A stretch of 64,000 bases of DNA, from contig NZ_JALPVL010000001.1 of assembly GCF_023544465.1 (NCBI RefSeq), forward strand, positions 434,001-498,000, in the 5' to 3' direction. Source of the stretch: Paractinoplanes maris. Lineage in GTDB: Bacteria > Actinomycetota > Actinomycetes > Mycobacteriales > Micromonosporaceae. Below, piece by piece: positions 42,658 through 54,940 of this stretch; positions within the stretch are counted from its first letter, which is position 1, and every line of letters begins with the position of its first letter. Below the pieces are notes generated by a model. That model saw only the letters and a program-made list of their open reading frames with translations, made no database searches and was not told where the DNA came from. Made by a program: the position numbers and the translations under genes.

Positions 42658-43380
42658 TCAGACGGCGGGTTTGCGCAGCACGTAGCCGACGCCGCGGAGA
42701 GTGTGGATGAGGCGCGGCTGCACGTTGTCGACCTTGCGGCGCAGGTAGGAGATGTAGGACTCGACGATGTTGTCGTCGCCGCGGAAGTCGTATTTCCAGA
42801 CGTGGTCGAGGATCTGCGCCTTGGACAGCACCCGGTTGGCGTTGAGCATCAGGTAGCGCAGGAGCTTGAACTCGGTCGGTGACAGCTGGACGCGCTGGCC
42901 GGCCCGGTAGACCTCGTGGGTCTCCTCGTCGAGCTCGAGGTCGGCGAAGACCAGGCGCGACGGCTCCTCGTCGCCCTGCGTCGTGCGGCGCAGCACCGCC
43001 CGGATGCGGGCGGTGAGCTCCTCGAGGCTGAACGGCTTGGTCACGTAGTCGTCGCCGCCCAGGGTCAGGCCGCGGATCTTGTCGTCGGTGCCGTCGCGGG
43101 CGGTCAGGAAGACCACCGGCGTGCGCTGGCCGCCCTCGCGCATGAGCCGGATGACCTCGAACCCGTCGAGGTCGGGCAGCATGACGTCGAGGACGACGAG
43201 GTCGGGCGTGGTGTTTTTCGCCGCGCTGACCGCCGCGCTGCCGCTCGTCGCGGTGCTCACGTCGAAGCCGGCGAAGCGGAGACTGGCGGAGAGGAGCTCG
43301 AGGATGTTTGCGTCGTCCTCGACGACGAGCAGTTTCGCCTCACTCTGCTTGGGCTGGGTCTGAGCGGCCATGGCACCCAT
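42658..43380 (-). CDS. OmpR/PhoB-family response regulator
   Basis: The 240-residue protein has a receiver domain with the acidic pair (EDD, 21-23), phospho-acceptor Asp65, and Lys115 in YVTKPF. A C-terminal winged helix with LSPTEFKLLRYLM and RRKVD follows. It should bind tandem direct repeats. Four such 6-mers at 11-bp intervals lie just upstream of the start (43392-43430), suggesting autoregulation. The ATG at 43380 lacks a strong Shine-Dalgarno site; an in-frame ATG 9 bp further in is possible. Confidence 0.94.
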   Translation of the reverse strand: MGAMAAQTQPKQSEAKLLVVEDDANILELLSASLRFAGFDVSTATSGSAAVSAAKNTTPDLVVLDVMLPDLDGFEVIRLMREGGQRTPVVFLTARDGTDDKIRGLTLGGDDYVTKPFSLEELTARIRAVLRRTTQGDEEPSRLVFADLELDEETHEVYRAGQRVQLSPTEFKLLRYLMLNANRVLSKAQILDHVWKYDFRGDDNIVESYISYLRRKVDNVQPRLIHTLRGVGYVLRKPAV

Positions 43381-43391
43381 TGTTTATCAGC

Positions 43392-43430
43392 GCGCTGTCT
43401 CTTGCCTGCACGCTGCCTGAAAGTTTTCTG
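43392..43430 (-). promoter_or_regulatory. Four 11-bp-spaced direct repeats before the response regulator
   Basis: GCGCTG, TGCCTG, TGCCTG and TTTCTG begin at 43392, 43403, 43414 and 43425, exactly 11 bp apart. This period is typical of OmpR/PhoB-type binding sites. Confidence 0.45.
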
Positions 43431-43448
43431 TAAGCCTGCTCGGGGCGT

Positions 43449-44219
43449 TCAGGCGGCGAGACGGTAGGCCGAGCCGCCCATCGAGGCCTGCGCGGCACGG
43501 GCGAGCATGCGGCGGTCGGCACCGGGCTCGGGGCGCAACGCGGGGGCGGTCACCAGCGTCACCGTCAGCGACCGTAGCGCGGCGACCCGGCGTACGGAAT
43601 CGACCAGGGTGTCGTCACCGATGAACGCGGCCGCAGTGGAGTCATACCGGATCGAGGCCGGCACCACCGGAGCGCCCGCGTCGATCGCGGCCTGGAACAA
43701 CGCCGGCCGGAAACGACCCTGGCTGGTGCCGCAGAACGTCGTGCCCTCGGGGAACGCGGCGACCGTCCGGCCCGAGCGCAGCGCCCCGGCCACCTCGGCC
43801 ACCGTCGCCGGCAGCGCCTTGGGCCGCGACCGGTCGATGAAGATGGCGCCGGACAGCCCGGCCAGCGAGCCGATGCCCGGCCACGCCCCGACCTCACCCT
43901 TGGCCACCAGCCGCACCGGTGCGACCGCCATCAGCACCAGGATGTCGAGCCAGGAGACGTGGTTCGCGACCAGCAGGCTGCCCGGCCGCAGCGCCGGGCC
44001 GCGCCGGACGACCCGGATGCCCAGGACGGCGAGCATGCCGCGGGCGATCCCCCGCAGAGCGAGACCGCGCAGCAGCGGCGCGAGCACCAGGCCGCCGACG
44101 AGCACGGCGCCGAGCGCGATCATGCGCAGCGTGGTCACTCCGGGGAACGCGGACCGGCCGGCCGCGTCCCGGCAGTGGTCACCGCAGCCGGAGACCGGTT
44201 GCCACATCGCCGCGATCAT
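43449..44219 (-). CDS. 1-acyl-sn-glycerol-3-phosphate acyltransferase-like protein (OlsA-type)
   Basis: The 256-residue PlsC protein has an N-terminal hydrophobic region, the catalytic NHVSWLD (His-x4-Asp), and FPEGTTFCG. It transfers an acyl chain to a lysolipid. The ATG overlaps the stop of the preceding gene (ATGA). That gene resembles OlsB, so this one is best read as the OlsA step, which acylates lyso-ornithine lipid. A phosphatidic acid role remains possible. Confidence 0.88.
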   Translation of the reverse strand: MIAAMWQPVSGCGDHCRDAAGRSAFPGVTTLRMIALGAVLVGGLVLAPLLRGLALRGIARGMLAVLGIRVVRRGPALRPGSLLVANHVSWLDILVLMAVAPVRLVAKGEVGAWPGIGSLAGLSGAIFIDRSRPKALPATVAEVAGALRSGRTVAAFPEGTTFCGTSQGRFRPALFQAAIDAGAPVVPASIRYDSTAAAFIGDDTLVDSVRRVAALRSLTVTLVTAPALRPEPGADRRMLARAAQASMGGSAYRLAA

Positions 44220-44977
44220 CGGGTGGCTCCCAGGAAGTGCCGGCGGTAACGCGGGTCCATCCGGTCCATCGAGAACAGCACGTAGAAGTCGGCGCAGTTG
44301 AAGTCGGGGTCGTAGGCGGGCTCGCCGCAGACCCAGCTGCCGAGCCGCAGATATCCCTTGAGCAGCGCCGGTGGCTGCGTTCTGGGGTCGCCGGCCAGGT
44401 CGGTCTCGGCCAGCCAGTTGCGGCGCGGCCGCACCCGCATGGCGGGCGGGGCGAGGTGCTTGGCCTGCACCCGGGCCCAGACGCCGGCCGCCAGCGCACC
44501 GCCGTCGTCCAGCGGCACCGAGGCGCAGCCGGCCAGCCAGCGCAGGTTGTTCAGGTGCAGGTAGCGGGCGATCCCGGCCCACATCAGGTTGATCACCGAA
44601 CCGCTGCGGTGGTCGGGGTGCACGCAGGAGCGGCCGGTCTCGACCAGCTGGTCCCGCAGGGGGTGCAGCCGGCTCAGGTCGAACTCGCCGTCGCCGTAGC
44701 GCCGGCCGGCCCGCTCGGCGGCCCTGGGGGGAAGCATCCGGTAGGTGCCGACCACCGCGCCGGTCGCGTCGTCGCGCACGATCAGGTGGTCGCAGAAGTC
44801 GTCGAACTCGTCGACGTCACGCCCGTCGGCGGTGGCGGGCAGGGTGGCGCCGAGCTCACCGGCGAAGACCTCGTGGCGCAGCCGCTGGGCGGCGGCCACA
44901 TCGCCGGCGTCCTCGGCCAGGAGCAGGGTGTAGCCGCTGGTCCCGGTGGGGGCGGCGGCAGTCAGCAGAACAGCCAT
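44216..44977 (-). CDS. olsB: OlsB-like ornithine N-acyltransferase (GNAT fold)
   Basis: The 253-residue protein has the acyl-ACP-dependent GNAT layout of OlsB: QRLRHEVFAGELGA, then DEFDDFCDHLIVRD, VGTYRMLPP, ETGRSCVHPDHR and a C-terminal DFNCADFYVLFSMD. OlsB links a 3-hydroxy fatty acid to ornithine to give lyso-ornithine lipid, and OlsA completes it. Both genes overlap by 4 bp here. Ornithine lipids are used in actinobacteria as phosphorus-free membrane lipids. The start at 44977 is the first ATG with a sensible N-terminus; longer versions exist. Confidence 0.85.
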   Translation of the reverse strand: MAVLLTAAAPTGTSGYTLLLAEDAGDVAAAQRLRHEVFAGELGATLPATADGRDVDEFDDFCDHLIVRDDATGAVVGTYRMLPPRAAERAGRRYGDGEFDLSRLHPLRDQLVETGRSCVHPDHRSGSVINLMWAGIARYLHLNNLRWLAGCASVPLDDGGALAAGVWARVQAKHLAPPAMRVRPRRNWLAETDLAGDPRTQPPALLKGYLRLGSWVCGEPAYDPDFNCADFYVLFSMDRMDPRYRRHFLGATR

Positions 44978-45071
44978 GTGATGTGTGTAAGGGTGACACC
45001 TGCCGATGGAATGTCGCCCCAGGAGGCGATTCATGGCCGTGAAATGAACGGCTTGTGCGAGCCTTCCTCGC

Positions 45072-45728
45072 ATGAGGATTTCTCGGCGGTTCAATGGGCC
45101 GCCCACGTCCGGCAACGGCGGGTGGTCGGCCGGGGCTTTCGCGATCGCGGCGGGCGCGCGGGTCGGCGGACCGGCGCTTGAAGTGACCCTGCGAGTGCCT
45201 CCCCCGCTCGAGACCGAGCTGACCTACGCCGATGGCTCGGTCCACCACGGCGAGACCCTCGTGGCGACCGTGACCGAGGCGGCGGGCGAGATCTCGTACG
45301 TCGCTCCGGTCGATCTGCCCACGGCCGAGTCGGCCGCCGCGGACTATCCCGGCTTCACCAGCCACCCCTTCCCCACCTGCTATGTGTGCGGGACGGAACG
45401 GCCGGACGGGCTGCGCGTCTTCCCCGGACCGCTGCCCGACGGGCGTACGGCCGCGCCCTGGACCGTCCCGGCCGAGGTGGATCTGCCGGTCGTGTGGGCC
45501 GCCCTCGACTGCCCCGGCGGCTGGACCGCGCTGCGCAACGGGCGCACCTACGTGCTGGGCCGCATCGCGGTCACCACCAGCGCGCTGCCCGAGCCGGGGT
45601 CGGCCTGTGTGGTCGTCGGCGAGGCGACCGCGTTCTCCGGGCGCAAGGCGATGGTGCTCTCGACGATCTATGCGCCCGGCGGCGAGCGACTGGCCACCGC
45701 CCGGGCCACATGGATCGCCCCGACCTAG
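45072..45728 (+). CDS. Hotdog-fold thioesterase-like hypothetical protein
   Basis: The 218-residue protein begins RRFNGPPTSGNGGWSAG, typical of tandem-hotdog acyl-thioesterase-like proteins. It has CYVCGTERPDGLRVFPG in the middle and a second beta-rich half. No catalytic residue can be named with confidence. It is divergent from olsB with a 94-bp gap, so a lipid-linked role fits. The ABC transporter operon starts 38 bp downstream. Confidence 0.75.
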   Translation: MRISRRFNGPPTSGNGGWSAGAFAIAAGARVGGPALEVTLRVPPPLETELTYADGSVHHGETLVATVTEAAGEISYVAPVDLPTAESAAADYPGFTSHPFPTCYVCGTERPDGLRVFPGPLPDGRTAAPWTVPAEVDLPVVWAALDCPGGWTALRNGRTYVLGRIAVTTSALPEPGSACVVVGEATAFSGRKAMVLSTIYAPGGERLATARATWIAPT

Positions 45729-45766
45729 TAAGTTGACCTCTTCATCCGGGGGAAGGAATCGCGTCG

Positions 45767-46687
45767 ATGAGTGCGCCAGGCACCGACGAGATCGTCGTCG
45801 ACCATCTGACCAAGCAGTACAAGAAGCTGCGCGCCGTGGACGATCTCTCGTTCCGGGTGCGGTCGGGGCGGGTCACCGGCTTCCTCGGGCCCAACGGCGC
45901 GGGCAAGACGACCACGCTGCGCATGCTGCTCGGCCTGGTCGCACCGACCGCCGGCACCGCGACCTTCGGCGACCAGCGTTACGCCGACCTGCACGACCCG
46001 GTGCGCCGGGTCGGTGCGGTCCTCGAGGCCTCCAGCGCCCACCGCGGCCGCACCGGCCGCAACCACCTGCGGATGATCTGCCGCGCGGCCGGCCTGCCCG
46101 ACACCCGGTCCGACGAGGTGCTCGAGATGGTCGGCCTGACCCCGGCCGCCAACCGCAAGTTCAAGGGCTACTCGCTGGGCATGAAGCAGCGGCTGGGCAT
46201 CGCCGCGGCCATGCTCGGCGACCCGCGGGTGCTGATCCTCGACGAGCCGGCCAACGGACTCGACCCCGAGGGCATCCGCTGGATGCGTGACCTGCTCAAG
46301 GCCCTGGCCGGCCAGGGCCGCACGGTGCTGGTCTCGAGCCACCTGCTGGGCGAGATGCAGCTGCTGGCCGACGACGTGGTGATCGTGGCGGCGGGCAAGC
46401 TGATCCGGCAGGGCCCGGTCGACCAGGTGCTGGGCGACATGAGCGGCGGCGTCGTGGTGCGGGTGCGCACCCCGCAGACCGAGGCGCTGACCACCGCGCT
46501 CTCCGAGCTCAGCGCGACCGTGACCCCGGGTCCGGAGGGCAGCCTGCTGGTGCACGGCGCCGAGGCGGCCGCGGTCGGCCACGCGGCCTTCACGGCGGGG
46601 GTCGAGCTGCACGAGCTGGCCACCGAACGCGGCGATCTCGAACAGGTCTTCCTGCAGCTCACGGCCGGAAAGGCGGGCATCCGATGA
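45767..46687 (+). CDS. ABC transporter ATP-binding protein
   Basis: The 306-residue protein has Walker A GPNGAGKTT (41-49), Q-loop, signature YSLGMKQRL, Walker B LILDEPANGLD and the switch His in SSHLL. It belongs to the DrrA/CcmA-like exporters with a C-terminal extension. GGAAGGA precedes the ATG. Its stop overlaps the permease start (ATGA). The pair likely forms a drug, lipid or antibiotic exporter. Confidence 0.94.
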   Translation: MSAPGTDEIVVDHLTKQYKKLRAVDDLSFRVRSGRVTGFLGPNGAGKTTTLRMLLGLVAPTAGTATFGDQRYADLHDPVRRVGAVLEASSAHRGRTGRNHLRMICRAAGLPDTRSDEVLEMVGLTPAANRKFKGYSLGMKQRLGIAAAMLGDPRVLILDEPANGLDPEGIRWMRDLLKALAGQGRTVLVSSHLLGEMQLLADDVVIVAAGKLIRQGPVDQVLGDMSGGVVVRVRTPQTEALTTALSELSATVTPGPEGSLLVHGAEAAAVGHAAFTAGVELHELATERGDLEQVFLQLTAGKAGIR

Positions 46688-47508
46688 GTCTGGTCAACGC
46701 TGAGCTGTTCAAGGTCCGCACCACCTCGCTGTGGTGGATCATGGGCCTCGTCCTGCTTCCCCTGTACGCGGCGAGCGTGCTGGTCAACTGGGCGAACTCC
46801 AACGTCACCACGCCCCCGGACGACGCCGGGGTGACCGATACCCAGAGCGCGCAGATCGAGGCCGCGCTCGAGCCGATCAATGTGGCCACCAACCTCTACA
46901 CGAGTGGGCAGTTCTTCGGCATCCTGATCGTGCTGTTGCTGTCGGCGATCATCGTGACCAGTGAGTTCTTCCACCTCACGGCGACGACCACGTTCCTGAC
47001 GACGCCCCGTCGCGAGTCCGTCATCCTGGCCAAGTTCGGCGCCGCCGTCGTCATCGGCCTGGCCGTCTGGCTGATCACGACGGTGCTCAACCTGATCGTG
47101 GTGCCGCCGATCATGAACAATCTCGAGCTCGGCAGCCAGCTCGGCGAGCCGGCCGTGTGGCGCGCGATCGGGCTCAACGCCCTGGCCTTCGTCCTCTGGG
47201 GTGTCCTCGGGGTGGGCGCGGGCGTACTGATCCGCAGCCAGATCGCGGCGACGCTGATCCTGGCCATCACCTACGTGGTCGGCTCGGCCGCGGTGAGCCT
47301 GATCTTCTTCCTGCTGAGCGAGTACGTGGCCGAGTGGATCAGCAATCTGCAGGTGCTCGTGCCGACCAGCGCCTCCCAGCTGATGATCTCCGGCACCGAT
47401 CTGCCCGGCTCACCCCCACGCTGGGTCGGCGCCGTGGTCCTGATCGGGTACGCGATCGTCACCGGCTTCCTCGGCACGTGGCTGACCAAGCGGCGCGACA
47501 TCTCCTGA
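46684..47508 (+). CDS. ABC transporter permease
   Basis: The 274-residue protein has six hydrophobic segments. The N-terminal segment is followed by a long outer loop rich in Asn and Asp, and the rest alternate with short loops. This is the ABC-2-type permease fold. It is translationally coupled to the ATPase gene. The substrate is unknown. The kgd gene starts 100 bp downstream with its own promoter region. Confidence 0.92.
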   Translation: MSLVNAELFKVRTTSLWWIMGLVLLPLYAASVLVNWANSNVTTPPDDAGVTDTQSAQIEAALEPINVATNLYTSGQFFGILIVLLLSAIIVTSEFFHLTATTTFLTTPRRESVILAKFGAAVVIGLAVWLITTVLNLIVVPPIMNNLELGSQLGEPAVWRAIGLNALAFVLWGVLGVGAGVLIRSQIAATLILAITYVVGSAAVSLIFFLLSEYVAEWISNLQVLVPTSASQLMISGTDLPGSPPRWVGAVVLIGYAIVTGFLGTWLTKRRDIS

Positions 47509-47607
47509 CGCGGCCTGAGTTCGTTCTCACACACGGCGTAGCCTGGACGGCGAATCCTTCCCGTCCCATGTGACGCCGATCAAAAGGTGAAAGAGGCGAA
47601 CACGGAA

Positions 47608-51327
<3,720 letters not shown>

Positions 51328-51339
51328 CAGCTGAGGACT

Positions 51340-51373
51340 GGGGGCGCTCCGCTGCGGCGGGGCGCCCCCTTTT
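51340..51373 (+). terminator. Terminator after kgd
   Basis: GGGGGCGC / GCGCCCCC stem followed by TTTT, 12 bp past the stop. Confidence 0.88.
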
Positions 51374-51384
51374 ACTATCCGGTC

Positions 51385-51561
51385 ATGTATTTCACCGACC
51401 GTGGCATCGAGGAACTCGTCGAACGGCGTGGCGAGGAAACCGTGACGCTGGAGTGGCTGGCCGCGCAGTTGCAATCCTTCGTCGACCAGAACCCCGAGTT
51501 CGAGACCCCGATCGAGCGCTTCGCGACGTGGCTCGCCCGGGACGACGAGGATGAGGAGTAG
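51385..51561 (+). CDS. Small DUF6104-type protein
   Basis: The 58-residue protein reads MYFTDRGIEELVERRGEETV at the start and ends in an acidic tail (ARDDEDEE). It is highly similar in layout to a short conserved actinobacterial protein found behind kgd. It is predicted to be helical, has no membrane segment and is of unknown function. It overlaps the next gene by 11 bp. Its position after the kgd terminator indicates its own promoter. Confidence 0.85.
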   Translation: MYFTDRGIEELVERRGEETVTLEWLAAQLQSFVDQNPEFETPIERFATWLARDDEDEE

Positions 51562-52285
51562 CGGTCTCGAGTCGCGACCGATCCGGCGGGTCGAGCTCGA
51601 CGCCGCCGCCGAGGTCGACCGGGCCGCCTGGTGGGCGAAGATTCCGGCCGTACGCGCGCTCCTCGAGCACGGCCTGAACATTCCGGCCGGCGTGACATTC
51701 CTCGTCGGCGAGAACGGCTCGGGCAAGTCGACGCTGGTCGAGGCGCTGGCCGCGGCGCACGGGCTCAACCCGGAGGGCGGTTCGCGGGGCGCGATGCACT
51801 CGACCCGGGTCACCGAGTCGCCGCTGGGCTCGGCGTTGCGGGTGATCCGCACGCCCGGGCGCCGGGTCAACGCGTACTTCCTGCGCGCCGAGACCACGCA
51901 CGGGCTCTACACCTATCTGGAGAGCCTGCCCGGCGACAATCCCGATCACGGGCTGCACGAACAGAGCCACGGCGAGGGCTTCCTCGAACTTCTGGAGCGC
52001 AAATTCCGGGGGTACGGCTTCTACCTCATGGACGAGCCCGAGGCGCCGCTGTCCTTCACGTCCACGCTGGGTTTGCTCAGCCGCCTCGAGGACCTGCGCG
52101 CCGACGGGTCGCAGGTCGTCGTGGCCACGCACTCGCCGCTGCTCACCGCCCTGCCCGGCGCCACGATCCTCGAACTCGGCGCGCACGGCATCCGCCGCAC
52201 CGCATGGGCCGACCTCGACATCGTGGCCAACTGGCGCGGTTTCCTCGACGCACCCGAGGCGTACCTTCGTCACCTGCGCGCCTGA
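51551..52285 (+). CDS. AAA-family ATPase (ABC/SMC-type P-loop)
   Basis: The 244-residue protein has Walker A GENGSGKST (53-61), a Q-loop-like region, Walker B YLMDEPEAPLS and a switch His in ATHSPLL. No membrane or DNA-binding domain is present. Such small ABC-type ATPases act in repair, defence or unknown roles. The ATG lies inside the end of the small upstream gene, so they are co-translated. A cluster of intergenic repeats follows immediately. Confidence 0.9.
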   Translation: MRSSGLESRPIRRVELDAAAEVDRAAWWAKIPAVRALLEHGLNIPAGVTFLVGENGSGKSTLVEALAAAHGLNPEGGSRGAMHSTRVTESPLGSALRVIRTPGRRVNAYFLRAETTHGLYTYLESLPGDNPDHGLHEQSHGEGFLELLERKFRGYGFYLMDEPEAPLSFTSTLGLLSRLEDLRADGSQVVVATHSPLLTALPGATILELGAHGIRRTAWADLDIVANWRGFLDAPEAYLRHLRA

Positions 52286-52332
52286 TCGTCGAGCGCAAGC
52301 ACTCACGCACGTCGCTCGGGCGGGATGAGCGC
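52284..52332 (+). repeat. Truncated arm of the dispersed structured repeat (direct)
   Basis: GATCGTCGAGCGCAAGCACT and what follows match the first 40 bases of the repeat, up to GAGCGC, then the match stops. Its GATCGTCGAG (52284-52293) is inverted as CTCGACGATC at 52346-52355, the edge of copy B, giving a 10-bp inverted repeat around the junction. Confidence 0.65.
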
Positions 52333-52342
52333 ATCGGGGGTC

Positions 52343-52480
52343 AAGCTCGACGATCAAAAGCTGGATGTCGTAGCTGGGATGGTGGTGCGGACCGCTGCTC
52401 ACGCCGAGGGCCCAGACGTGCTGAGCAGGCCGCTGGCGCGTCCTGAACGCTCAGCGCGCCCGGGCGACGTGAGTGAGTGG
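52343..52480 (-). repeat. Dispersed structured intergenic repeat, copy B (inverted)
   Basis: Read on the minus strand it has the same order as copy A. The outer arms are GCCCGGGCGCGCTGAGC (52465-52449) and GCTCAGCACGTCTGGGC (52426-52410), with 14 Watson-Crick pairs, two G-U pairs and one mismatch. The GTTCA / T bulge and GCCA loop are kept. It ends with GCTACGACATC. Confidence 0.8.
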
Positions 52481-52629
52481 CCGGGCTCAAACCCAGAACG
52501 CACGTGCCCGACTACGCCCCGCCGCCACCCAGCGGCACCACCGCACAGCCCGCGACCCGCCCGACCTGCCTAGGCGGTGACCGCATTCCGCCCGAGCTGG
52601 CCGCCGCGTGGGGTTGATCTTCGGGGTCA
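52481..52629. other. Gap between repeat copies B and C; nothing recognised
   Basis: These 149 bp are GC-rich with runs of CCGCC and CACC. I see no open frame of credible size, no clear promoter and no terminator. They may hold decayed repeat sequence. Confidence 0.4.
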
Positions 52630-52770
52630 GCGCAACCACTTACGCACGTCGCCCGGGTGGGTCGAGCGCCCTGGGCGCGCCAGCGCCCTGCTCGGGCCGC
52701 CCGGGCCCTCGGCGTGAGCAGCGGTCCGCATCACCCACCCGGCTACGACATTTGTCCCTGGCTCTTGATC
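52630..52770 (+). repeat. Dispersed structured intergenic repeat, copy C
   Basis: It begins GCGCAACCACTTACGCAC and ends near GCTACGACATTTG. The outer arms GCCCGGGTGGGTCGAGC (52651-52667) and GCTCGGGCCGCCCGGGC (52690-52706) pair with 14 Watson-Crick pairs, two U-G pairs and one mismatch. The inner stem GGGCGC / GCGCCC with GCCA is identical to copy A. The pta start lies 80 bp downstream. Confidence 0.8.
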
Positions 52771-52849
52771 CGTCCTTCGACACGTCTGGTGTCATCCACA
52801 GTTGGAACTCGGCCGGGCGGGGGCGCGTGGCGGCCGGTACGTTGAAGTC

Positions 52850-54940
52850 GTGGCACGAAGCGTTTATGTGGCGGGTCTGGGCCCGGGTGTCGGCAAGGGC
52901 ACGGTGGCGCTCGGTCTGGTCGAGTTGCTGTCGCGGCAGGTCGCGCGGATCGGGGTGTTCCGGCCGCTGGTCTCCGGCGACGGGGACGACTCGCTGCTCA
53001 CGCTGCTGACCAAGCGCTACCCGGTCGTGGCGCCCTATGCGGAGTCCTACGGCGTCACCATGGCCGAGGCGAGTGCGCTGGTCGCCGATGGCAAGTGGGA
53101 GGAGCTGATCTCCCGGATCGTCGAGCGTTACCGCGAGGTCGAGCGGCAGTCGGCGTCGGTGGTGGTGATCGGCAGCGACTTCGCGCCGGCCGCCAAGGAA
53201 CGCGACGAGATGCCGCGCGAGCTGGGCTTCAACGCCCGGCTGGCCACCGAGTTCGGCAGTGTTGTGGTGCCCGTGATCAGCGGTGCTGGGCGTAACGCCG
53301 AGTCGCTCGTGGCCTCGGCTCGCAGCGCCTATCACTCGCTGGTCGACCTCGACGCCACCGTGATCGCCGTGATCGCGAACCGGGTGCCGGCCGATCTCGG
53401 CGCGCTGCCGGCCGACGCGCTGCCGGCCGACGCGCTGCCGGTGCCGATGTGGTCGATTCCCGAGATCGCCACGCTGGCCGCGCCCACGGTGGCCGAGGTG
53501 GCGGAGGCGCTCGACGCGACGATCGTGTCCGGTGGTGAGGGCGCTCTCGATCGTGACGTGCTCGACTACGTGGTCGGCGCGGCCCATGTGCCCGCCGTGC
53601 TCGAGCACCTGACCGACGGCGCGCTGATGATCACCCCGGGCGACCGGGCCGACCTGCTGCTCGCGGCCAGCGCCGCGCACGCCGCGGGCAACGTCACGCT
53701 GGCCGGTCTGGTGCTGACCCTGGGCGAGCGCCCCGACCCGCGCGTGGTCCGGGTCATCGAGCGGCTCAACACCGGCCTGGCCATGCTGGTCGTCGACGCC
53801 GACAGCTACCACACCATCGCCTCGGCCAGCCGCATCCAGGCCGGCCTCGGCACGGGCACCCCGCGCAAGGTCGAGGCCGCCCTCGGCGCGTTCGAGGAAT
53901 ATGTGGACACCGCGGCCCTGACCCGCGTGCTCGACGTGGCCCGCTCGAGCCGGGTCACGCCGCTGATGTTCGAGAACGATCTGATCGACCGGGCCCGGGC
54001 CGAGCGGCGTCACCTGGTGCTGCCCGAGGGCACCGACGAGCGCATCCTGCGGGCCACCGAGACCCTGTTGCGCCGGGGCGTCGCCGACCTCACGCTGCTC
54101 GGTGACCCGGCCGAGATCACCCGGCGGGCCCGGGAGCTGGGCGTCGACATCGGCTCGGCCCGCCTGGTCGACCCCGAGACCAGCCCGTGGCGGGACGACT
54201 TCGCCGAGCGCTACGCCGAGCTGCGCAAACACCGGGCGGTGACGCTCGACCTGGCCTACGACGTGGTGCGCGACGTCAACTATTTCGGCACGATGATGGT
54301 GGCCGAGGGGCTGGCCGACGGCATGGTCTCCGGGGCCAACCACACCACGGCGGCGACCATCCGCCCCGCGTTCGAGATCATCAAGACGGTGCCCGACGTG
54401 TCGGTGGCGTCCAGTGTGTTCTTCATGCTGCTGGCCGACCGCGTGCTGGTCTACGGCGACTGCGCGGTCAACCCCGACCCCGACGCGGCCCAGCTGGCCG
54501 ACATCGCGCTCTCCTCCGCGCGGACGGCGGCGGCCTTCGGCATCGAGCCGCGGGTCGCGATGCTGTCGTACTCCACGGGCAAATCCGGCTCCGGGGCCGA
54601 CGTCGAAAAGGTCGCCGCGGCCACCGCCCTGGTCCGCGACCGGCAACCCGACCTGCCGGTCGAGGGCCCGATCCAGTACGACGCGGCCATCGACCCCGCG
54701 GTGGCGGCGACCAAGCTGCCCGAGAGCACGGTGGCCGGCAAGGCGACGGTCTTCGTCTTCCCCGACCTCAACACGGGCAACAACACCTACAAGGCGGTTC
54801 AGCGCTCGGCCAACGCGGTCGCGGTCGGACCGGTGATGCAGGGCCTGCGGCGGCCGGTCAACGACCTGTCCCGTGGGGCCACGGTCAAGGACATCGTCAA
54901 CACGGTGGCGATCACGGCGATCCAGGCGGCGGTGCGATGA
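52850..54940 (+). CDS. pta: Phosphate acetyltransferase (long, DRTGG-domain type)
   Basis: The 696-residue enzyme has an N-terminal P-loop NTPase-like domain (AGLGPGVGKGT), a DRTGG domain in the middle, and the C-terminal PTA domain from about 370 (MFENDLIDRARAERRHLVLPEG; VSGANHTTAATIRPAFEIIK; NPDPDAAQLADIA). It makes acetyl phosphate from acetyl-CoA or the reverse. The GTG at 52850 begins ARSVYVAGL, the normal family start. The stop overlaps ackA (ATGA). Confidence 0.96.
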   Translation: MARSVYVAGLGPGVGKGTVALGLVELLSRQVARIGVFRPLVSGDGDDSLLTLLTKRYPVVAPYAESYGVTMAEASALVADGKWEELISRIVERYREVERQSASVVVIGSDFAPAAKERDEMPRELGFNARLATEFGSVVVPVISGAGRNAESLVASARSAYHSLVDLDATVIAVIANRVPADLGALPADALPADALPVPMWSIPEIATLAAPTVAEVAEALDATIVSGGEGALDRDVLDYVVGAAHVPAVLEHLTDGALMITPGDRADLLLAASAAHAAGNVTLAGLVLTLGERPDPRVVRVIERLNTGLAMLVVDADSYHTIASASRIQAGLGTGTPRKVEAALGAFEEYVDTAALTRVLDVARSSRVTPLMFENDLIDRARAERRHLVLPEGTDERILRATETLLRRGVADLTLLGDPAEITRRARELGVDIGSARLVDPETSPWRDDFAERYAELRKHRAVTLDLAYDVVRDVNYFGTMMVAEGLADGMVSGANHTTAATIRPAFEIIKTVPDVSVASSVFFMLLADRVLVYGDCAVNPDPDAAQLADIALSSARTAAAFGIEPRVAMLSYSTGKSGSGADVEKVAAATALVRDRQPDLPVEGPIQYDAAIDPAVAATKLPESTVAGKATVFVFPDLNTGNNTYKAVQRSANAVAVGPVMQGLRRPVNDLSRGATVKDIVNTVAITAIQAAVR

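Noticed and set aside
52657..52845. Short frame inside repeat copy C
   Set aside because: No ribosome site, and it crosses the hairpin; better explained as part of the repeat. The conserved peptide is kept only as a low-interest finding.
52640..54646. A 668-residue minus-strand frame antisense to pta
   Set aside because: Arg/Gly/His-rich low-complexity shadow of pta that also runs through repeat copy C.
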